Position numbers and translations under genes: made by a program | Notes under the pieces: model-generated | Seen by the model: only the letters and a program-made list of their open reading frames with translations | The model's database searches: none | What the model was told of the DNA's origin: nothing | Shown here: positions 9,080-20,238 of the stretch, piece by piece | Layout: every line of letters begins with the position of its first letter | How positions within the stretch are numbered: position 1 is the stretch's first letter | From: Yersinia mollaretii ATCC 43969 | GTDB lineage: Bacteria > Pseudomonadota > Gammaproteobacteria > Enterobacterales > Enterobacteriaceae | NCBI RefSeq assembly: GCF_013282725.1 | Contig: NZ_CP054043.1 | Coordinates: 2,108,001-2,172,000, forward strand | Direction of reading: 5' to 3' | Length of the DNA stretch: 64,000 nucleotides

Positions 9080-9877
9080 TTATTGGAATGTATGTTCTTC
9101 AGCGGGGTAAGCAGCGCTCTCAACTTCTTGAATATAGAGCTTAATAGCGGCGCGGATATCACCTGCGCTTTGTGCCAGAAAGTTTTTGCTGAATTTAGGG
9201 GTATGGCCGCCCGTAATGCCGAGCGCATCATGCATCACCAGAATCTGGCCGTCGGTGACATTTCCTGCACCAATACCAATGACTGGAATCGCTAACTCCT
9301 CGGTCACTCGCTGCGCCAGTGCGACGGGTACACACTCCAGTACCAACAGTTGTGCTCCGGCATTTTCAAGCGCCAACGCATCTTTAATTAGCTGATTCGC
9401 CGCGACTTCTTCACGACCCTGCACTTTGTAACCGCCAAAAATATTGACGGATTGCGGCGTTAGCCCCAAGTGCCCGCAAACCGGAACGGCGCGCTCTGCC
9501 AACATGCGAACGGTATCACACAACCAGCTACCGCCTTCCAGTTTGACCATATTGGCCCCAGCGCGCATCAGCTCTGCGGCGTTAGTGAATGTTTGCTCCG
9601 GCGTGGCATAACTCATAAACGGCATATCAGCTAATAACAGACAATGAGGTGCACCACGGCGCACCGCGCGGGTATGGTAAGCCACATCCGCGACGGTGAC
9701 TGGCAGGGTTGAGTCGAATCCCTGTAACGTCATACCGAGCGAATCCCCCACCAGCAGCACTTCGATACCCTGCTCGGCGAATAACTGGGCAAAACTGGCA
9801 TCATAGGCAGTCAGTGTGGCGAACTTACGCTTATCTTGTTTCCATTGGCGTAAGTGGCTCATGGTGGTGGCTTTCAT
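9080..9877 (-). CDS. panB: 3-methyl-2-oxobutanoate hydroxymethyltransferase
   Basis: PanB transfers a hydroxymethyl group from 5,10-methylene-THF to alpha-ketoisovalerate, making ketopantoate for pantothenate synthesis. The 265-residue protein has the metal ligands Asp45 (VGDSLGMT) and Asp84 (LADMPF). Glu114 (KLEGG) and the catalytic Glu181 (LVLECVP) are at the same positions as in E. coli. [18 protein letters not shown] is the usual phosphate-binding segment. It is the first gene of a panB-panC pair on the minus strand, with the spacer holding an ERIC element. Confidence 0.97.
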   Translation of the reverse strand: MKATTMSHLRQWKQDKRKFATLTAYDASFAQLFAEQGIEVLLVGDSLGMTLQGFDSTLPVTVADVAYHTRAVRRGAPHCLLLADMPFMSYATPEQTFTNAAELMRAGANMVKLEGGSWLCDTVRMLAERAVPVCGHLGLTPQSVNIFGGYKVQGREEVAANQLIKDALALENAGAQLLVLECVPVALAQRVTEELAIPVIGIGAGNVTDGQILVMHDALGITGGHTPKFSKNFLAQSAGDIRAAIKLYIQEVESAAYPAEEHTFQ

Positions 9878-9973
9878 CGCGCTTTCTCCTGAAATAGGGG
9901 GTTAAAATGGAAAGGAGAGATCAGATAGGAATGTGACGTGTTGTTGTTCGATATTACTCGTGTTCAGCGCCAG

Positions 9974-10453
9974 TTACCAAGGCACCAAACCATTTTTATC
10001 CACTAATTTCAGGCGCGCTGATAAGGTTTCGCCATCAGGGAAAATCAGGTCAGGTGCGATGTCAGCCAGCGGATAGAGCATAAACTCGCGCTCTTTCAGG
10101 CCATAATGCGGCACTGTCAGGCGGTCAGTTGTGATCACTTGATCGCCATACAGCATGATATCCAGATCCAGAGTTCGTGGCCCCCAGCGCTGCTCTTTCC
10201 TCACCCGCCCCTGATTGCGCTCAATGGCTTGGGTGTGATCCAGCAGTTGCTCAGGGGGCAGGGAGGTATCCAGTGCCACCACGGCATTAAGGAAATCCGG
10301 TTGATCCTGTGGGCCTAAAGGTTTGGTGCGATAAAAAGGCGAACAGGCCACTAACCGGGTGCGCGGCAGATGCTCCAGCGCTTCCAGTGCAGTCTTAACC
10401 TGTTGCAGTGGCATGGCCTGATTACTTCCCAGCGCGATATAGACCCGGATCAT
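9974..10453 (-). CDS. folK: 2-amino-4-hydroxy-6-hydroxymethyldihydropteridine pyrophosphokinase
   Basis: FolK transfers pyrophosphate from ATP to 6-hydroxymethyl-7,8-dihydropterin in folate synthesis. The 159-residue protein begins MIRVYIALGSN. It has the family signature RWGPRTLDLDIMLYG (about residues 89-103) with the two magnesium ligands Asp96 and Asp98. It begins nine bases after the pcnB stop, so it is probably cotranscribed with pcnB, as in E. coli. Nothing unusual is seen. Confidence 0.96.
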   Translation of the reverse strand: MIRVYIALGSNQAMPLQQVKTALEALEHLPRTRLVACSPFYRTKPLGPQDQPDFLNAVVALDTSLPPEQLLDHTQAIERNQGRVRKEQRWGPRTLDLDIMLYGDQVITTDRLTVPHYGLKEREFMLYPLADIAPDLIFPDGETLSARLKLVDKNGLVPW

Positions 10454-10461
10454 GGTGCGAA

Positions 10462-12004
10462 TTATGCCCCTTCTTTACGTGGTAAAGGCTTACGCGGACG
10501 GCGAGGACGAGAGCGGCGCGGTGCCGGATCAGCTCCTAACGTATTCAACATATTTTTCTGCTGTAGCGGTGTCGCTTCCTGGAATTCGCTCCACCACTGT
10601 GTCAAACGCTGCAACTCATGGTTATTTTCCACTTCCGCACGCAGTGCCAGCAGATCATAAGCGGCGCGGAACTTCGGATGCTCCATCAGCTTGTGCGCAC
10701 GTTTACCCTGACGGCGTGACAGACGCAATTGCAGCAGCCAGATATCCCGAACCAGCGAGGTGATGCGCTTTGGAATCGCCAACGAACGGCACTCTTCATC
10801 TAGCACATCATTCATCGCCAGCGCGAAAGCATCGTAATACGCCAACCCACTTTCTTGCGTCAATTTCTGCGCATGTTCGATCAGCGGATACCAAAGCATA
10901 GCTGCAAATAAGAACGCGGGATTGACCCGTTGGTCATTATGTAAGCGATGGTCAGTATTTTTCAGCACTTGAACCAGAATGCGCTCCATCGGCGAGTCAT
11001 GCTGTTCAGTAAAGTGACGTGCAATTAGCGGGAATAGTGGCTGGAACAGCTGGTATTCACACAGTTTTAAATAGGTTTTATAGCCGTAACCCGATTGCAG
11101 CAGTTTGAGCGACTCTTCAAACAGGCGGGCAGGGGGGATCTCGCGCAGCAATGAGGCCAGACGCGGGATCGGCTCTGCGGTTTCCGGGCAGATAGTCATA
11201 TCCAGCTTCGCGGCAAAACGCACGGCGCGCAGCATCCGGACCGGATCTTCACGGTAGCGTGTTTCAGGATCACCAATCAGGCGGATAATTCCCTCTTTCA
11301 GATCACGTAAGCCGCCAGTGTAATCACGCAGCGCAAAATCTGAAATGCCATAGTAGAGGCTGTTAATGGTGAAATCGCGGCGTTGGGCGTCATCTTCGAT
11401 GGTGCCGAAAATGTTGTCACGCAACAGCATGCCATTCTGCGCCTGCTGGGAAGAGTTTTTATCACTGTCTTCCGCTTGCTGTTGTTCGTGGTGACCACGG
11501 AAGGTGGCGACTTCAATAATTTCCGGGCCAAACATCACATGGGCCAAGCGGAAGCGGCGACCCACCAGACGGCAGTTACGGAATAATTTCCTCACTTGCT
11601 CAGGGGTGGCGCTAGTCGTGATATCAAAATCTTTTGGTTTTTTGCCCCAGCAGCAAGTCGCGAACACCGCCGCCAACCAGATAGGCTTCATAGCCTGATT
11701 TATTCAGGCGATAGAGCACCTTCAGCGCATTATCGCTGATCTCTCTGCGGGAAATATTGTGCTGATCTCGCGGGATAATTGTCATCGGACTCTGTTCCGA
11801 ATCCGGCACCGCATGATTCTTGCGGCCAGTATGTGTTCTGGCGGGCCTTCTCTCTTTGCGGGCCACGTTATCTTCACCGGGCACTTTATCTTTACGGGTA
11901 CTGCTATCACGGACCGTTTCGTCACGGGCAGCTTGGCTATCGCGAGCTGATTTATCATCGCGGATCAGTACCTTACGGCAGAAATTGGCTACTCGGGTAA
12001 AAAT
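10462..12004 (-). pseudogene. pcnB: Poly(A) polymerase I, ATT start codon, +1 frameshift in an A6 tract
   Basis: PcnB adds poly(A) tails to RNA 3' ends and promotes decay; it also controls ColE1-type plasmid copy number. The N-terminus is read from an ATT codon at 12004-12002 ([13 protein letters not shown]), matching E. coli PcnB, which is known to start at AUU. The frame runs to [16 protein letters not shown] and stops at 11624. The rest of the protein, from [10 protein letters not shown] to the stop at 10462, is in another frame. The break is a run of six A (complement of T6 at 11638-11643); five would restore one frame of about 513 codons. It separates the GGG motif from the catalytic DFD motif, so an unshifted product should be inactive. 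The N-terminus has about 45 extra charged residues relative to E. coli. A sequencing error, true loss or slippage are all possible. Confidence 0.85.
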
Positions 12005-12100
12005 GGTACACCTCGATAGTGGCTAATAAATAACAGAACTACAGAAAAACAGCGGCTAATCATAGCTCACCGTGCTTCCTTTGAGAATGCCGTTGTGTTT

Positions 12101-13027
12101 TCAGTGGCCATTATCGCCCCCTGAAGCAGGATTGTTGGCCCCTGAAGCTGGAATCGTGGCCAACGTCCAGTTGTCGATTGCAAAACGTAATAATAACGTT
12201 AAATCAAGATCTTGCCAGCATTCCGGCAGCGGTTGACGCAAAAACTTCAGTGCATCAACCAAAACTGGGCGCGGATCACCGCTCGGCAGTGGCGGGGCAT
12301 GGTTTTGTTTGGATAGCTTATTACCCTCCTGATTCAGCGCCAGTGGCAGATGTAAATAGCCGGGAAGCGGCTGTTGCAACTGCTGGTAGAGAGCTATCTG
12401 GCGCACGGTTGGCTCAATTAAATCGGCCCCGCGCACAATTTCAGTGACGCCCTGGAACGCATCATCCACCACCACAGCCAGATTATAGGCGAACAGGCCA
12501 TCTCGGCGGCGAATAATAAAATCTTCTTTCGCCAGCGCCGGCTCAGCATGCAGCTCACCGAGTAACTTATCATAAAAGGAATAAACTGGCTGAGTCTGTC
12601 GTAAACGAATGGCTGCGCCTTTGGCGGGCAAGTGGCGATCGCGGCAATAGCCGTCGTAGAAACCGCCGATATGTTGAATTCGGCTGCGCGTGCAGTTGCA
12701 GTAATAACTCAGCCCCTGTTGTTCCAGCCACGCTAAGGTGGCGCGATAGGCTTCATGGCGCTGTGACTGGTAGATAACGGGGCCGTCCCAATGGAGGCCA
12801 TAATGGTCCAATGTGGCTAAAATGCGCGCCGCAGCACCGGGAATTTCACGCGGGGGATCAATATCTTCAATGCGAACCAGCCAGCTTCCGCCTTGAGCAC
12901 GGGCTTGCAGGTAGCTGCCGAGTGCGGCAATGAGCGAACCGAAATGTAAATCGCCGGAGGGAGACGGCGCAAAGCGGCCGACATATTGATTCTGCTGACG
13001 AACAGATTTAAGGGTATCTTCGGGCAT
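12101..13027 (-). CDS. gluQ: Glutamyl-Q tRNA(Asp) synthetase
   Basis: GluQ activates glutamate and attaches it to queuosine at position 34 of tRNA(Asp). The 308-residue protein resembles a glutamyl-tRNA synthetase catalytic domain without the anticodon-binding half. It has a HIGH-like SGDLHFGS (about 24-31), zinc ligands Cys110, Cys112, Tyr124 and Cys128 in the YCNC...GYC segment, and a KMSKS-like NKLSKQN (about 236-242). The last about 15 residues are a short low-complexity tail with a repeated PASG unit. It lies downstream of dksA. queD and queE, which supply the queuosine precursor, are about 34 kb away. Confidence 0.95.
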   Translation of the reverse strand: MPEDTLKSVRQQNQYVGRFAPSPSGDLHFGSLIAALGSYLQARAQGGSWLVRIEDIDPPREIPGAAARILATLDHYGLHWDGPVIYQSQRHEAYRATLAWLEQQGLSYYCNCTRSRIQHIGGFYDGYCRDRHLPAKGAAIRLRQTQPVYSFYDKLLGELHAEPALAKEDFIIRRRDGLFAYNLAVVVDDAFQGVTEIVRGADLIEPTVRQIALYQQLQQPLPGYLHLPLALNQEGNKLSKQNHAPPLPSGDPRPVLVDALKFLRQPLPECWQDLDLTLLLRFAIDNWTLATIPASGANNPASGGDNGH

Positions 13028-13058
13028 AAAAAGGGAAGGGGAGTCCAGCGTGATAAAT

Positions 13059-13086
13059 ACGGTGCCGGAGGTGACTCTGGCACCGT
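13059..13086 (-). terminator. Terminator-like hairpin after dksA
   Basis: The perfect 8-bp inverted repeat ACGGTGCC (13059-13066) and GGCACCGT (13079-13086) lies between dksA and gluQ. On the minus strand it is followed by ATTTATC, a weak U-rich tail, so termination is probably partial. Confidence 0.55.
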
Positions 13087-13105
13087 GTTACACGTTATTG
13101 CTGTG

Positions 13106-13561
13106 TTAGCCTGCCATCTGCTTTTCGCGGATTTCGGCTAGGGTTTTACAGTCAATGCACAAATCTGCAGTTGGCCGTGCTTCCAGACGGCGAATGCCGA
13201 TCTCTACGCCACAAGACTCGCAGAAACCGAAATCGTCATCCTCGACTTTCTTCAGCGTTTTCTCGATCTTTTTAATCAGTTTACGCTCGCGGTCGCGGTT
13301 ACGAAGTTCAAGACTAAACTCCTCTTCCTGCGCGGCACGGTCCACCGGATCTGGGAAGTTAGCAGCTTCGTCTTGCATGTGCGATACAGTACGATCTACT
13401 TCATCCCTGAGTTGGTTGCGCCATGCTTCAAGAATCAGCTTGAAGTGCAACAACTGGGCGGCATTCATATACTCTTCGCCGGGCTTCTCTTGGTAAGGCT
13501 CTACCCCAGCGATGGCGAGAATGCTCAAGGACGAGGTTTTACGTTTTTGCCCTTCTTGCAT
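13106..13561 (-). CDS. dksA: RNA polymerase-binding transcription factor DksA
   Basis: DksA binds the RNA polymerase secondary channel and, with ppGpp, mediates the stringent response at rRNA and amino-acid promoters. The 151-residue protein is nearly identical to E. coli DksA. The coiled-coil tip has Asp71, Asp74 and Ala76 (DPVDRAAQ). The zinc finger has all four cysteines (Cys114, Cys117, Cys135, Cys138). The start at 13561 follows an AGGAGA ribosome-binding site; a longer in-frame reading from 13654 lacks family support. RelA, which makes its co-effector ppGpp, is encoded at 38167. Confidence 0.97.
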   Translation of the reverse strand: MQEGQKRKTSSLSILAIAGVEPYQEKPGEEYMNAAQLLHFKLILEAWRNQLRDEVDRTVSHMQDEAANFPDPVDRAAQEEEFSLELRNRDRERKLIKKIEKTLKKVEDDDFGFCESCGVEIGIRRLEARPTADLCIDCKTLAEIREKQMAG

Positions 13562-13747
13562 GATGCTTCTCCTACATTCATACGCACTATCGAAATCCCC
13601 AATACGGGGAAAAATCAGGCCGCTATAAATAACAGAAGGAAGGTAGGTTGGCAATTATTCCTGTCGCCTGCTTGACAATGGTGTGAAGGAAGGCGTATTC
13701 GGCGAGTCGCAATGTCCAATAATCGCTTCTTTATTCAGCGTTTTGGG

Positions 13748-14482
13748 TTACTGCGTTTCGTCCAGTAATAACGGTAAACGCACATCCAGCGCGATACCGT
13801 CAGGCGATAGTTGAAAACCGTAGCAAATAACCTCCACTCCTGCTTGCTGAGCCTGAGCCAGCAATTCTGCATAGCGACTGTCAATGTGTCGGGCCGCAGC
13901 GACTTGTCTGATACCCGTATGCAATACGGCAAAAAAAAGTACCGCCCGGTGACCCTCGGCAACCCTGCTTTGTAGCTCCCTGAGATGCTTCTGACCCCGC
14001 AGGGTGACAGCGTCCGGGAAATACCCACACTGTTGCTGTAATAAGGTGACCGACTTGACTTCAATATAGCAGTTAGACCTACTTTCTGCCTGCAATAACA
14101 AGTCTATACGGCTGTTCTCATCCCCATACTTAATCTCTCTTTTGACAGAAGTGTAACCAGATAATTCAACGAGCTGGTTATTTTCTATCGCGGCACTGAC
14201 TAACTCATTGGCGCGCATGGTATTTACGCAGATCCAATCCCCTTTTTGGGTGTGAGTCAGCTCCCAACTGTGGGGATACTTACGCTTCGGATTATCCGAA
14301 GTTGAATACCAAATTGTATCTCCCGGTGTAGCACAGCCGGTCATCGCCCCAGTATTAGCGCAATGAATGGTTAATGATTCTCCGGCGGGCGTCACAATAT
14401 CAGCTAAAAAACGTTTATACCGCTGGATAAGTGTGGCCGATTGTAACCGTGGGCTGAATGACAGTAGGGGGTTAGTCGGCAT
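13748..14482 (-). CDS. sfsA: Sugar fermentation stimulation protein A (DNA-binding/nuclease-like)
   Basis: SfsA is a conserved cytoplasmic protein, first linked to maltose gene expression and DNA binding in E. coli; its biochemical role is unsettled. From the ATG at 14482 there are 244 residues with family segments [42 protein letters not shown] and [10 protein letters not shown]. The D...EVK pattern resembles a PD-(D/E)XK nuclease core. The start was chosen because AAAGGAG precedes it and the frame aligns with E. coli. It overlaps the 3' end of thpR by 11 bases, so the two are probably cotranscribed. Confidence 0.93.
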   Translation of the reverse strand: MPTNPLLSFSPRLQSATLIQRYKRFLADIVTPAGESLTIHCANTGAMTGCATPGDTIWYSTSDNPKRKYPHSWELTHTQKGDWICVNTMRANELVSAAIENNQLVELSGYTSVKREIKYGDENSRIDLLLQAESRSNCYIEVKSVTLLQQQCGYFPDAVTLRGQKHLRELQSRVAEGHRAVLFFAVLHTGIRQVAAARHIDSRYAELLAQAQQAGVEVICYGFQLSPDGIALDVRLPLLLDETQ

Positions 14483-15062
14483 CAGAACTCCTTTCAGCGC
14501 TTGCCAGTGGCCAGCTACTGACGATGTTATAACGGGTACGCCCACGCGCGAAAATTGATTCGTACAATGAAAAGTGGCTCGCGCGAAAGCTCTCATTATT
14601 GGTTTTAGCCGGTAACGCGACCGGACGAACTGCGCCCCTCAGCAAGGTCACATGGGGGTGAAATGGCAGTGGCGTTTGATAACAGCCACTGCGTGCGGCC
14701 TGCGAGCGCAGCAATTGCGCCAACTGCAACAGGCCACGGGGCGGATTTTTGCAGCCGAGCCATATCACACCGGAACCCGGCCAGTGGCCGATATCATCCA
14801 AGGTCACGTTAAACCCCGACTGACTAATACGAGCCGCTTGTTGCTGCAATATTTGCGCTTTAGCAGCACTCACCTCACCGAGGAATGCCAGTGTCAGATG
14901 GAGATTAGCTGCCGCAATGGGGCGGCCTGCCTCTGGCGGGAAGTTATCTGCGCGCCACTGTACAATATTCTGTTGGAGCGGATCAGGCAGTGACAGCGCA
15001 AAGAACAGGCGTCGATGGGCGCTTGTTTTATGAACAACGGTTTTATCCACGGCATTAATCAT
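14472..15062 (-). CDS. thpR: RNA 2',3'-cyclic phosphodiesterase
   Basis: ThpR (LigT) belongs to the 2H phosphoesterase family and opens 2',3'-cyclic phosphates on RNA; the E. coli protein also has 2'-5' RNA ligase activity in vitro. The 196-residue protein has both HxTx catalytic motifs, HLTL at about residues 55-58 and HVTL at about 137-140. The N-terminal about 16 residues extend beyond the E. coli start, so the true start may be internal. Its stop overlaps sfsA. It is divergent from hrpB. Confidence 0.93.
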   Translation of the reverse strand: MINAVDKTVVHKTSAHRRLFFALSLPDPLQQNIVQWRADNFPPEAGRPIAAANLHLTLAFLGEVSAAKAQILQQQAARISQSGFNVTLDDIGHWPGSGVIWLGCKNPPRGLLQLAQLLRSQAARSGCYQTPLPFHPHVTLLRGAVRPVALPAKTNNESFRASHFSLYESIFARGRTRYNIVSSWPLASAERSSDAD

Positions 15063-15138
15063 CAGGTTGGCACAATCACTCGGCTAAATACGCTATACGG
15101 CCATGATGTTACAATGGCTGACAATAAAAGTAGAGAGC

Positions 15139-17628
15139 ATGGGGAAGAATGTGGTGGTGAGTCAGAGAGAAAGTGATGCTGCAATGGCCGCTTTGCCGGT
15201 GGGCGAAGTGCTTAGCGAGATCATGTCCGCGTTGCAAAGCTCACCGCAAGTCTTGCTCCATGCCCCCACTGGTGCGGGAAAATCGACGTGGTTGCCGCTG
15301 CAAATCCTAAAATATGGTGAGCTGCCGGGCCGGATTATCATGCTGGAGCCTCGGCGGCTGGCGGCAAAAAATGTCGCTTACCGACTGGCGCAACAATTGG
15401 GTGAAGAGCCGGGGCAGACAGTCGGCTATCGGATGCGGGCCGAAAGTAAAAGCGGGCCGGATACGCGGCTGGAGGTGGTGACCGAGGGCATCCTGACGCG
15501 CATGTTGCAGCAAGACGCCGAGCTAACAGGTGTCTCCTTGGTGATCCTCGATGAGTTCCATGAGCGCAGCTTGCAGGCTGATTTGGCGCTGGCGCTGTTG
15601 CTGGATGTGCAGCAGGGGCTACGTGATGATCTGAAATTGCTGATTATGTCCGCCACACTGGACAACCAGCGCCTCTCCGCACTGCTGCCTTCCGCGCCAG
15701 CCATTGTCTCCGCTGGGCGCAGCTTCCCTGTCGAACGGAGTTATCAGCCGCTGTCGAGCCATGAGCGGCTGGAGGATGGGGTGGCTAATCGGGTGAAGCG
15801 CCTGCTAAATGAGCAATCTGGCTCTTTACTGCTATTTTTACCCGGTGTCGGTGAAATTCATCGGGTGCTGGAGCGGCTGCAGGGCGAGGTGGCTAGCGAC
15901 ACCGATCTCTGCCCGCTGTATGGCGCGCTGCCACTCAATGAGCAGCAGAAAGCAATTCAACCCGCGCCTGCGGGGAGGCGAAAGGTGGTACTGGCGACCA
16001 ATATTGCTGAAACCAGCCTCACCATTGAAGGCATCCGTCTGGTGGTCGATAGTGGATTGGAGCGAGTGGCGCGCTTTGATGTCAAAAATGGCCTGACGCG
16101 ACTGGTGACTCAGCGCATCAGCCAGGCCTCGATGGTGCAGCGTGCGGGGCGTGCCGGGCGATTGGCACCGGGTATCTGCTGGCATCTGTTTGCCAAAGAG
16201 CAGGCCGAGCGGGCGGCAGAATACAGCGATCCGGAGATCCTGAACAGTGATCTATGCAGTTTGTGGCTGGAGCTGCTGAATTGGGGGTGTCAGGACGCGG
16301 TGCAGCTCACTTGGTTGGATCAACCGCCCTCGGCGGCATTGGCGGCCGCGCGCGATTTATTACTGCGGCTAGGGGCTATCGATATCAGCGGTCATCTCAC
16401 CGGCATGGGGCGCGCGATGGCTAATGTGGGCTGCGAGCCGCGTCTGGCGGCGATGCTCTGTTTTGCTGCCGAGCACAGCCCGGATGCGCTGGCCACGGCG
16501 GCACTGCTGGCGGCAATTTTGGAAGAGCCGCCCCGCAACGGCCAGATTGATATGCATGACTGGCTGAGCCGCCCGCAGCCCCACTGGCAGCGGCGAGCAA
16601 GGCAACTGACACAAAGAGTCAAGGCGCGCGTGGGGGGCGTTGACAGTGATCTCGCCGCTCAATTGTTGGCGCTGGCCTATCCTGATCGCATTGCACAGCA
16701 ACGTGGGCAGGATGGTCGCTACCTGTTGGCGAACGGAATGGGGGTTGCCATGGCGCAAGACGAGGCGCTGTCACGTTCGCCTTGGTTGGTGGCGGCCAGC
16801 TTGTTACAAAGCAACAGCGGGCCGGATGCGCGCATTTTACTGGCATTGCCCATTGATATCGACACACTGGCGAAACAGCTCCCCCAACTGGTGGAAGAGC
16901 GGACGGTGGTGGAGTGGGATGAGGCAAAAGGCACGCTGCGGGCTTGGCGGCGCTGGCAAATCGGGCGACTGACCTTGCGGGCGCAGCCATTAGCGAAACC
17001 GAGTGACGAGGCACTACAATCGGCATTATTAAACTGGGTGCGCGAGCAAGGGTTGCATGTGCTGAATTGGGATGAAAATGCCGAGCAGCTCCGCACCCGC
17101 CTGCAATGCGCCAGCCACTGGTTACCGGAAGAGCCATGGCCCGCCATTGATGACGACACATTATTGGCTAAGCTAGAACTCTGGTTGCAGCCGTCGTTAT
17201 CCGGCGTGCGCGATCTTCGTAAGCTGCGGCAAGTGAATATTGCGGAGGCATTAACCCGTCTGTTGAACTGGCAACAACGTCAACGGCTGGATACTGAGCT
17301 ACCAACTCATTACACTGTGCCCACTGGTAGCCGCCTGCCAATCCGCTATTATGTTGACCGACCTCCGGTGCTGGCGGTGCGTTTGCAGGAAGTTTTTGGT
17401 GAGCAACACAGCCCGATGCTCGCCAGTGGGCGGGTAGCGGTGGTGCTTGAACTGCTCTCTCCGGCCCATCGACCACTACAGATTACTGGTGATTTAGCCG
17501 CTTTCTGGCAGGGTGCGTATGCTGAGGTACAAAAAGAGATGAAAGGGCGTTATCCCAAACATGTATGGCCGGATGACCCCGCCAATACTCGCCCGACCCG
17601 CAGGACCAAGAAGTATCAGGATAGATAA
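15139..17628 (+). CDS. hrpB: ATP-dependent RNA helicase HrpB
   Basis: HrpB is a DEAH-box helicase whose bacterial role is not well defined. It has Walker A APTGAGKST (near residue 42-50), the DEFH box (VILDEFHERS), motif III SATL, the helicase C motifs NIAETSLTIEG and QRAGRAGR, and the HrpB-specific C-terminus ending YPKHVWPDDPAN. In-frame ATG codons occur at 15103, 15139 and 15184. The E. coli N-terminus aligns best with 15184 (AALPVGEVL). I list 15139 as a compromise because none has a strong ribosome-binding site. Length is about 829 residues, close to E. coli. The gene is divergent from thpR. Confidence 0.94.
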   Translation: MGKNVVVSQRESDAAMAALPVGEVLSEIMSALQSSPQVLLHAPTGAGKSTWLPLQILKYGELPGRIIMLEPRRLAAKNVAYRLAQQLGEEPGQTVGYRMRAESKSGPDTRLEVVTEGILTRMLQQDAELTGVSLVILDEFHERSLQADLALALLLDVQQGLRDDLKLLIMSATLDNQRLSALLPSAPAIVSAGRSFPVERSYQPLSSHERLEDGVANRVKRLLNEQSGSLLLFLPGVGEIHRVLERLQGEVASDTDLCPLYGALPLNEQQKAIQPAPAGRRKVVLATNIAETSLTIEGIRLVVDSGLERVARFDVKNGLTRLVTQRISQASMVQRAGRAGRLAPGICWHLFAKEQAERAAEYSDPEILNSDLCSLWLELLNWGCQDAVQLTWLDQPPSAALAAARDLLLRLGAIDISGHLTGMGRAMANVGCEPRLAAMLCFAAEHSPDALATAALLAAILEEPPRNGQIDMHDWLSRPQPHWQRRARQLTQRVKARVGGVDSDLAAQLLALAYPDRIAQQRGQDGRYLLANGMGVAMAQDEALSRSPWLVAASLLQSNSGPDARILLALPIDIDTLAKQLPQLVEERTVVEWDEAKGTLRAWRRWQIGRLTLRAQPLAKPSDEALQSALLNWVREQGLHVLNWDENAEQLRTRLQCASHWLPEEPWPAIDDDTLLAKLELWLQPSLSGVRDLRKLRQVNIAEALTRLLNWQQRQRLDTELPTHYTVPTGSRLPIRYYVDRPPVLAVRLQEVFGEQHSPMLASGRVAVVLELLSPAHRPLQITGDLAAFWQGAYAEVQKEMKGRYPKHVWPDDPANTRPTRRTKKYQDR

Positions 17629-17735
17629 TATCCCATGGCTAAGAGCCAATAATTTCAGATGTTTCCCCTTTCCAATCGCTGGATTGGGGAACACATTAAG
17701 CCGCAATAATCGCCAATGCGCGTGGAGAGAAAGAC

Positions 17736-20219
17736 ATGTCTGGGGATGATCGCGAGCCAATAGGGCGCAAGGGCAAGAAAGCCCTACCCAAAGCCGCACC
17801 GAAACGGCCACTACGCCGGCGGCGTGATGAAGATGAATATGAAGAAGACTATTTAGATGATGAAGAGCACGACGATGATGACTATGACGACGAGGAAGAA
17901 CCGATGCCAAGAAAGGTAGCATCACGTCCACCCCGCAAAAAACGCCGCTGGCTTGGCCTATTGATCAAACTGTTCCTGATCGGTGCAGTGGTATTAGCCA
18001 TTTACGGGGTCTACCTTGATTCGCAAATCCGCAGCCGTATTGATGGAAAAGTGTGGCAACTGCCCGCTGCCGTGTATGGTCGGATGGTTAACCTCGAACC
18101 GGGTATGTCCTACAGCAAAAAAGAGATGGTCGATTTGCTGGAGGGGATGCAATACCGTCAAGTCACCCGCATGACCCGGCCGGGCGAGTTCACCGTGCAG
18201 GGTGACAGCATTGATATCTTGCGCCGCCCGTTTGACTTCCCTGATGCGAAAGAGGGGCAGATTCGTGCGCGTTTAGTGTTCAAAGACGATCGTCTGGCGC
18301 AGATTCAAAACTTGGACAGTCAGCGTGATTTCGGCTTCTTACGCCTCGATCCCAAGCTGATCACCATGCTGCAATCGCCGAATGGGGAGCAGCGCCTGTT
18401 TGTGCCACGGGCCGGTTTCCCTGATTTGCTGGTGGATACCTTGCTGGCAACGGAAGACCGCCATTTTTATGAGCATGACGGCATCAGCCCTTACTCCATT
18501 GGCCGCGCCATGCTGGCTAACCTCACCGCGGGTAAGGCCGTGCAGGGCGGCAGTACCCTGACGCAACAACTGGTCAAAAACCTGTTTCTGACCAATGAGC
18601 GCTCACTGTGGCGTAAAGCCAACGAAGCCTATATGGCGCTGTTGGTGGACTACCGTTACAGCAAAGATCGGATTCTGGAACTCTATCTGAACGAAGTCTA
18701 TCTCGGCCAGAGTGGCAGTGATCAGATTCGCGGCTTCCCGCTGGCGAGCCTCTATTACTTCGGGCGTCCGGTGAATGAACTGAGCCTCGATCAGCAGGCG
18801 ATGCTGGTGGGGATGGTGAAAGGAGCCTCACTGTATAACCCGTGGCGTAACCCGACACTGGCACTTGAGCGACGTAATCTGGTGCTACGCCTGTTGCAGA
18901 ATCAGGGCGTGATCGATGCCGAGCTTTACACCATGCTCAGTGCTCGCCCATTGGGTGTCCAGCCGAAAGGCGGGGTTATCACCCCTCAGCCTGCTTTTAT
19001 GCAGATGGTGCGCCAAGAGCTGCAACAAAAGCTGGGTGACAAGATTAATGACCTGTCCGGCGTGAAGATTTTCACCACGCTAGATCCGGTTTCGCAGGAT
19101 GCGGCAGAAAAAGCCATCGAAGACGGTATTCCGGCGCTGAAAGCGGCGCGTCATCTGGATGATTTGGAAGCGGCAATGGTGATTGTCGACCGCTTCAGTG
19201 GTGAAGTTCGTGCTATGGTCGGGGGCGCACAGCCGCAATTTGCCGGGTTTAACCGCGCGATGCAGGCTCGCCGTTTGGTGGGGTCACTTGCCAAGCCGCC
19301 GACCTATCTGACTGCCCTGAGTGAGCCGGATAAATACCGCCTCAATACTTGGCTTTCGGATCAGCCGCTCTCTATCAAGTTACCCAACGGCTCATCATGG
19401 CAGCCAAAAAACTATGACCGCCAGTTCCGGGGGCAGGTGATGTTAATTGATGGGTTGGCGAACTCGCTAAACGTCCCCACCGTGAATTTGGGGATGTCAG
19501 TGGGGCTGGATCAAATCAGTGCCATGCTGCAACGTCTGGGTATCCCAAAAACGGCGATTAATCCTGTTCCCGCGATGTTGCTGGGGGCGATTGATTTGAC
19601 GCCAGTGGAAGTGGCACAGGAGTACCAGACGATCGCCAGTGGCGGGAATCGAGCGCCATTATCCGCAGTGCGCTCGGTGATTGCCGAAGATGGCACAGTG
19701 CTGTACCAGAGTTTCCCGCAGGCGGAACGTATGGTGCCCGCACAGGCCGCTTATCTGACTCTTTATGCCATGCAGCAAGGGGTCGCACGTGGAACTTCCC
19801 GCTCGCTGTCAGTGAAATTCTCTAAATACAATCTGGCGGCGAAAACCGGGACCACCAACGATCTGCGTGATAGCTGGTTTGCCGGTATTGATGGCAAGGA
19901 AGTGGCGATTGCTTGGGTCGGCCGCGACAATAACGGCCCGGCTAAACTGACCGGAGCTAACGGCGCACTGACCCTGTATCGCCGCTATCTGGAAAACCAA
20001 ACGCCACTGCCGCTGGTATTGCAGCCACCGGAAGGGATCAGCCAGATGAACATTGATTCGGCGGGTAACTTTGTGTGTGGTGAAGGGGGCGGTATGCGCT
20101 CTATTCCGGTATGGACCGAGAACCCGCAGGGGCTGTGTCAGGCCGCTGCACCGACTGAACAGCCGAAAGCCGAGGGTGACGGTGTCGCCGGTTGGATCAA
20201 AGATATGTTCGGTCAGTAA
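17736..20219 (+). CDS. mrcB: Penicillin-binding protein 1B, bifunctional peptidoglycan synthase
   Basis: PBP1B polymerises and cross-links peptidoglycan in the periplasm. The 827-residue protein has a basic and very acidic cytoplasmic tail (acidic run about 31-55) and a transmembrane helix (about 73-92). A UB2H-like region follows (about 105-195). The glycosyltransferase domain has Glu240 in [11 protein letters not shown] and GGSTLTQQL. The transpeptidase domain has Ser517 in SLAK, SLN (577-579) and KTG (703-705). The C-terminus ends [12 protein letters not shown], as in E. coli but with a shorter glutamine-rich tail. A strong terminator follows. In E. coli the next gene is fhuA; here fhuC follows directly. 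Confidence 0.97.
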   Translation: MSGDDREPIGRKGKKALPKAAPKRPLRRRRDEDEYEEDYLDDEEHDDDDYDDEEEPMPRKVASRPPRKKRRWLGLLIKLFLIGAVVLAIYGVYLDSQIRSRIDGKVWQLPAAVYGRMVNLEPGMSYSKKEMVDLLEGMQYRQVTRMTRPGEFTVQGDSIDILRRPFDFPDAKEGQIRARLVFKDDRLAQIQNLDSQRDFGFLRLDPKLITMLQSPNGEQRLFVPRAGFPDLLVDTLLATEDRHFYEHDGISPYSIGRAMLANLTAGKAVQGGSTLTQQLVKNLFLTNERSLWRKANEAYMALLVDYRYSKDRILELYLNEVYLGQSGSDQIRGFPLASLYYFGRPVNELSLDQQAMLVGMVKGASLYNPWRNPTLALERRNLVLRLLQNQGVIDAELYTMLSARPLGVQPKGGVITPQPAFMQMVRQELQQKLGDKINDLSGVKIFTTLDPVSQDAAEKAIEDGIPALKAARHLDDLEAAMVIVDRFSGEVRAMVGGAQPQFAGFNRAMQARRLVGSLAKPPTYLTALSEPDKYRLNTWLSDQPLSIKLPNGSSWQPKNYDRQFRGQVMLIDGLANSLNVPTVNLGMSVGLDQISAMLQRLGIPKTAINPVPAMLLGAIDLTPVEVAQEYQTIASGGNRAPLSAVRSVIAEDGTVLYQSFPQAERMVPAQAAYLTLYAMQQGVARGTSRSLSVKFSKYNLAAKTGTTNDLRDSWFAGIDGKEVAIAWVGRDNNGPAKLTGANGALTLYRRYLENQTPLPLVLQPPEGISQMNIDSAGNFVCGEGGGMRSIPVWTENPQGLCQAAAPTEQPKAEGDGVAGWIKDMFGQ

Positions 20220-20238
20220 CCTATTATCCAGCTAACCC

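Noticed and set aside
16619..17161. 180-codon minus-strand frame inside hrpB
   Set aside because: Shadow of a GC-rich coding region with no ribosome-binding site or family features.
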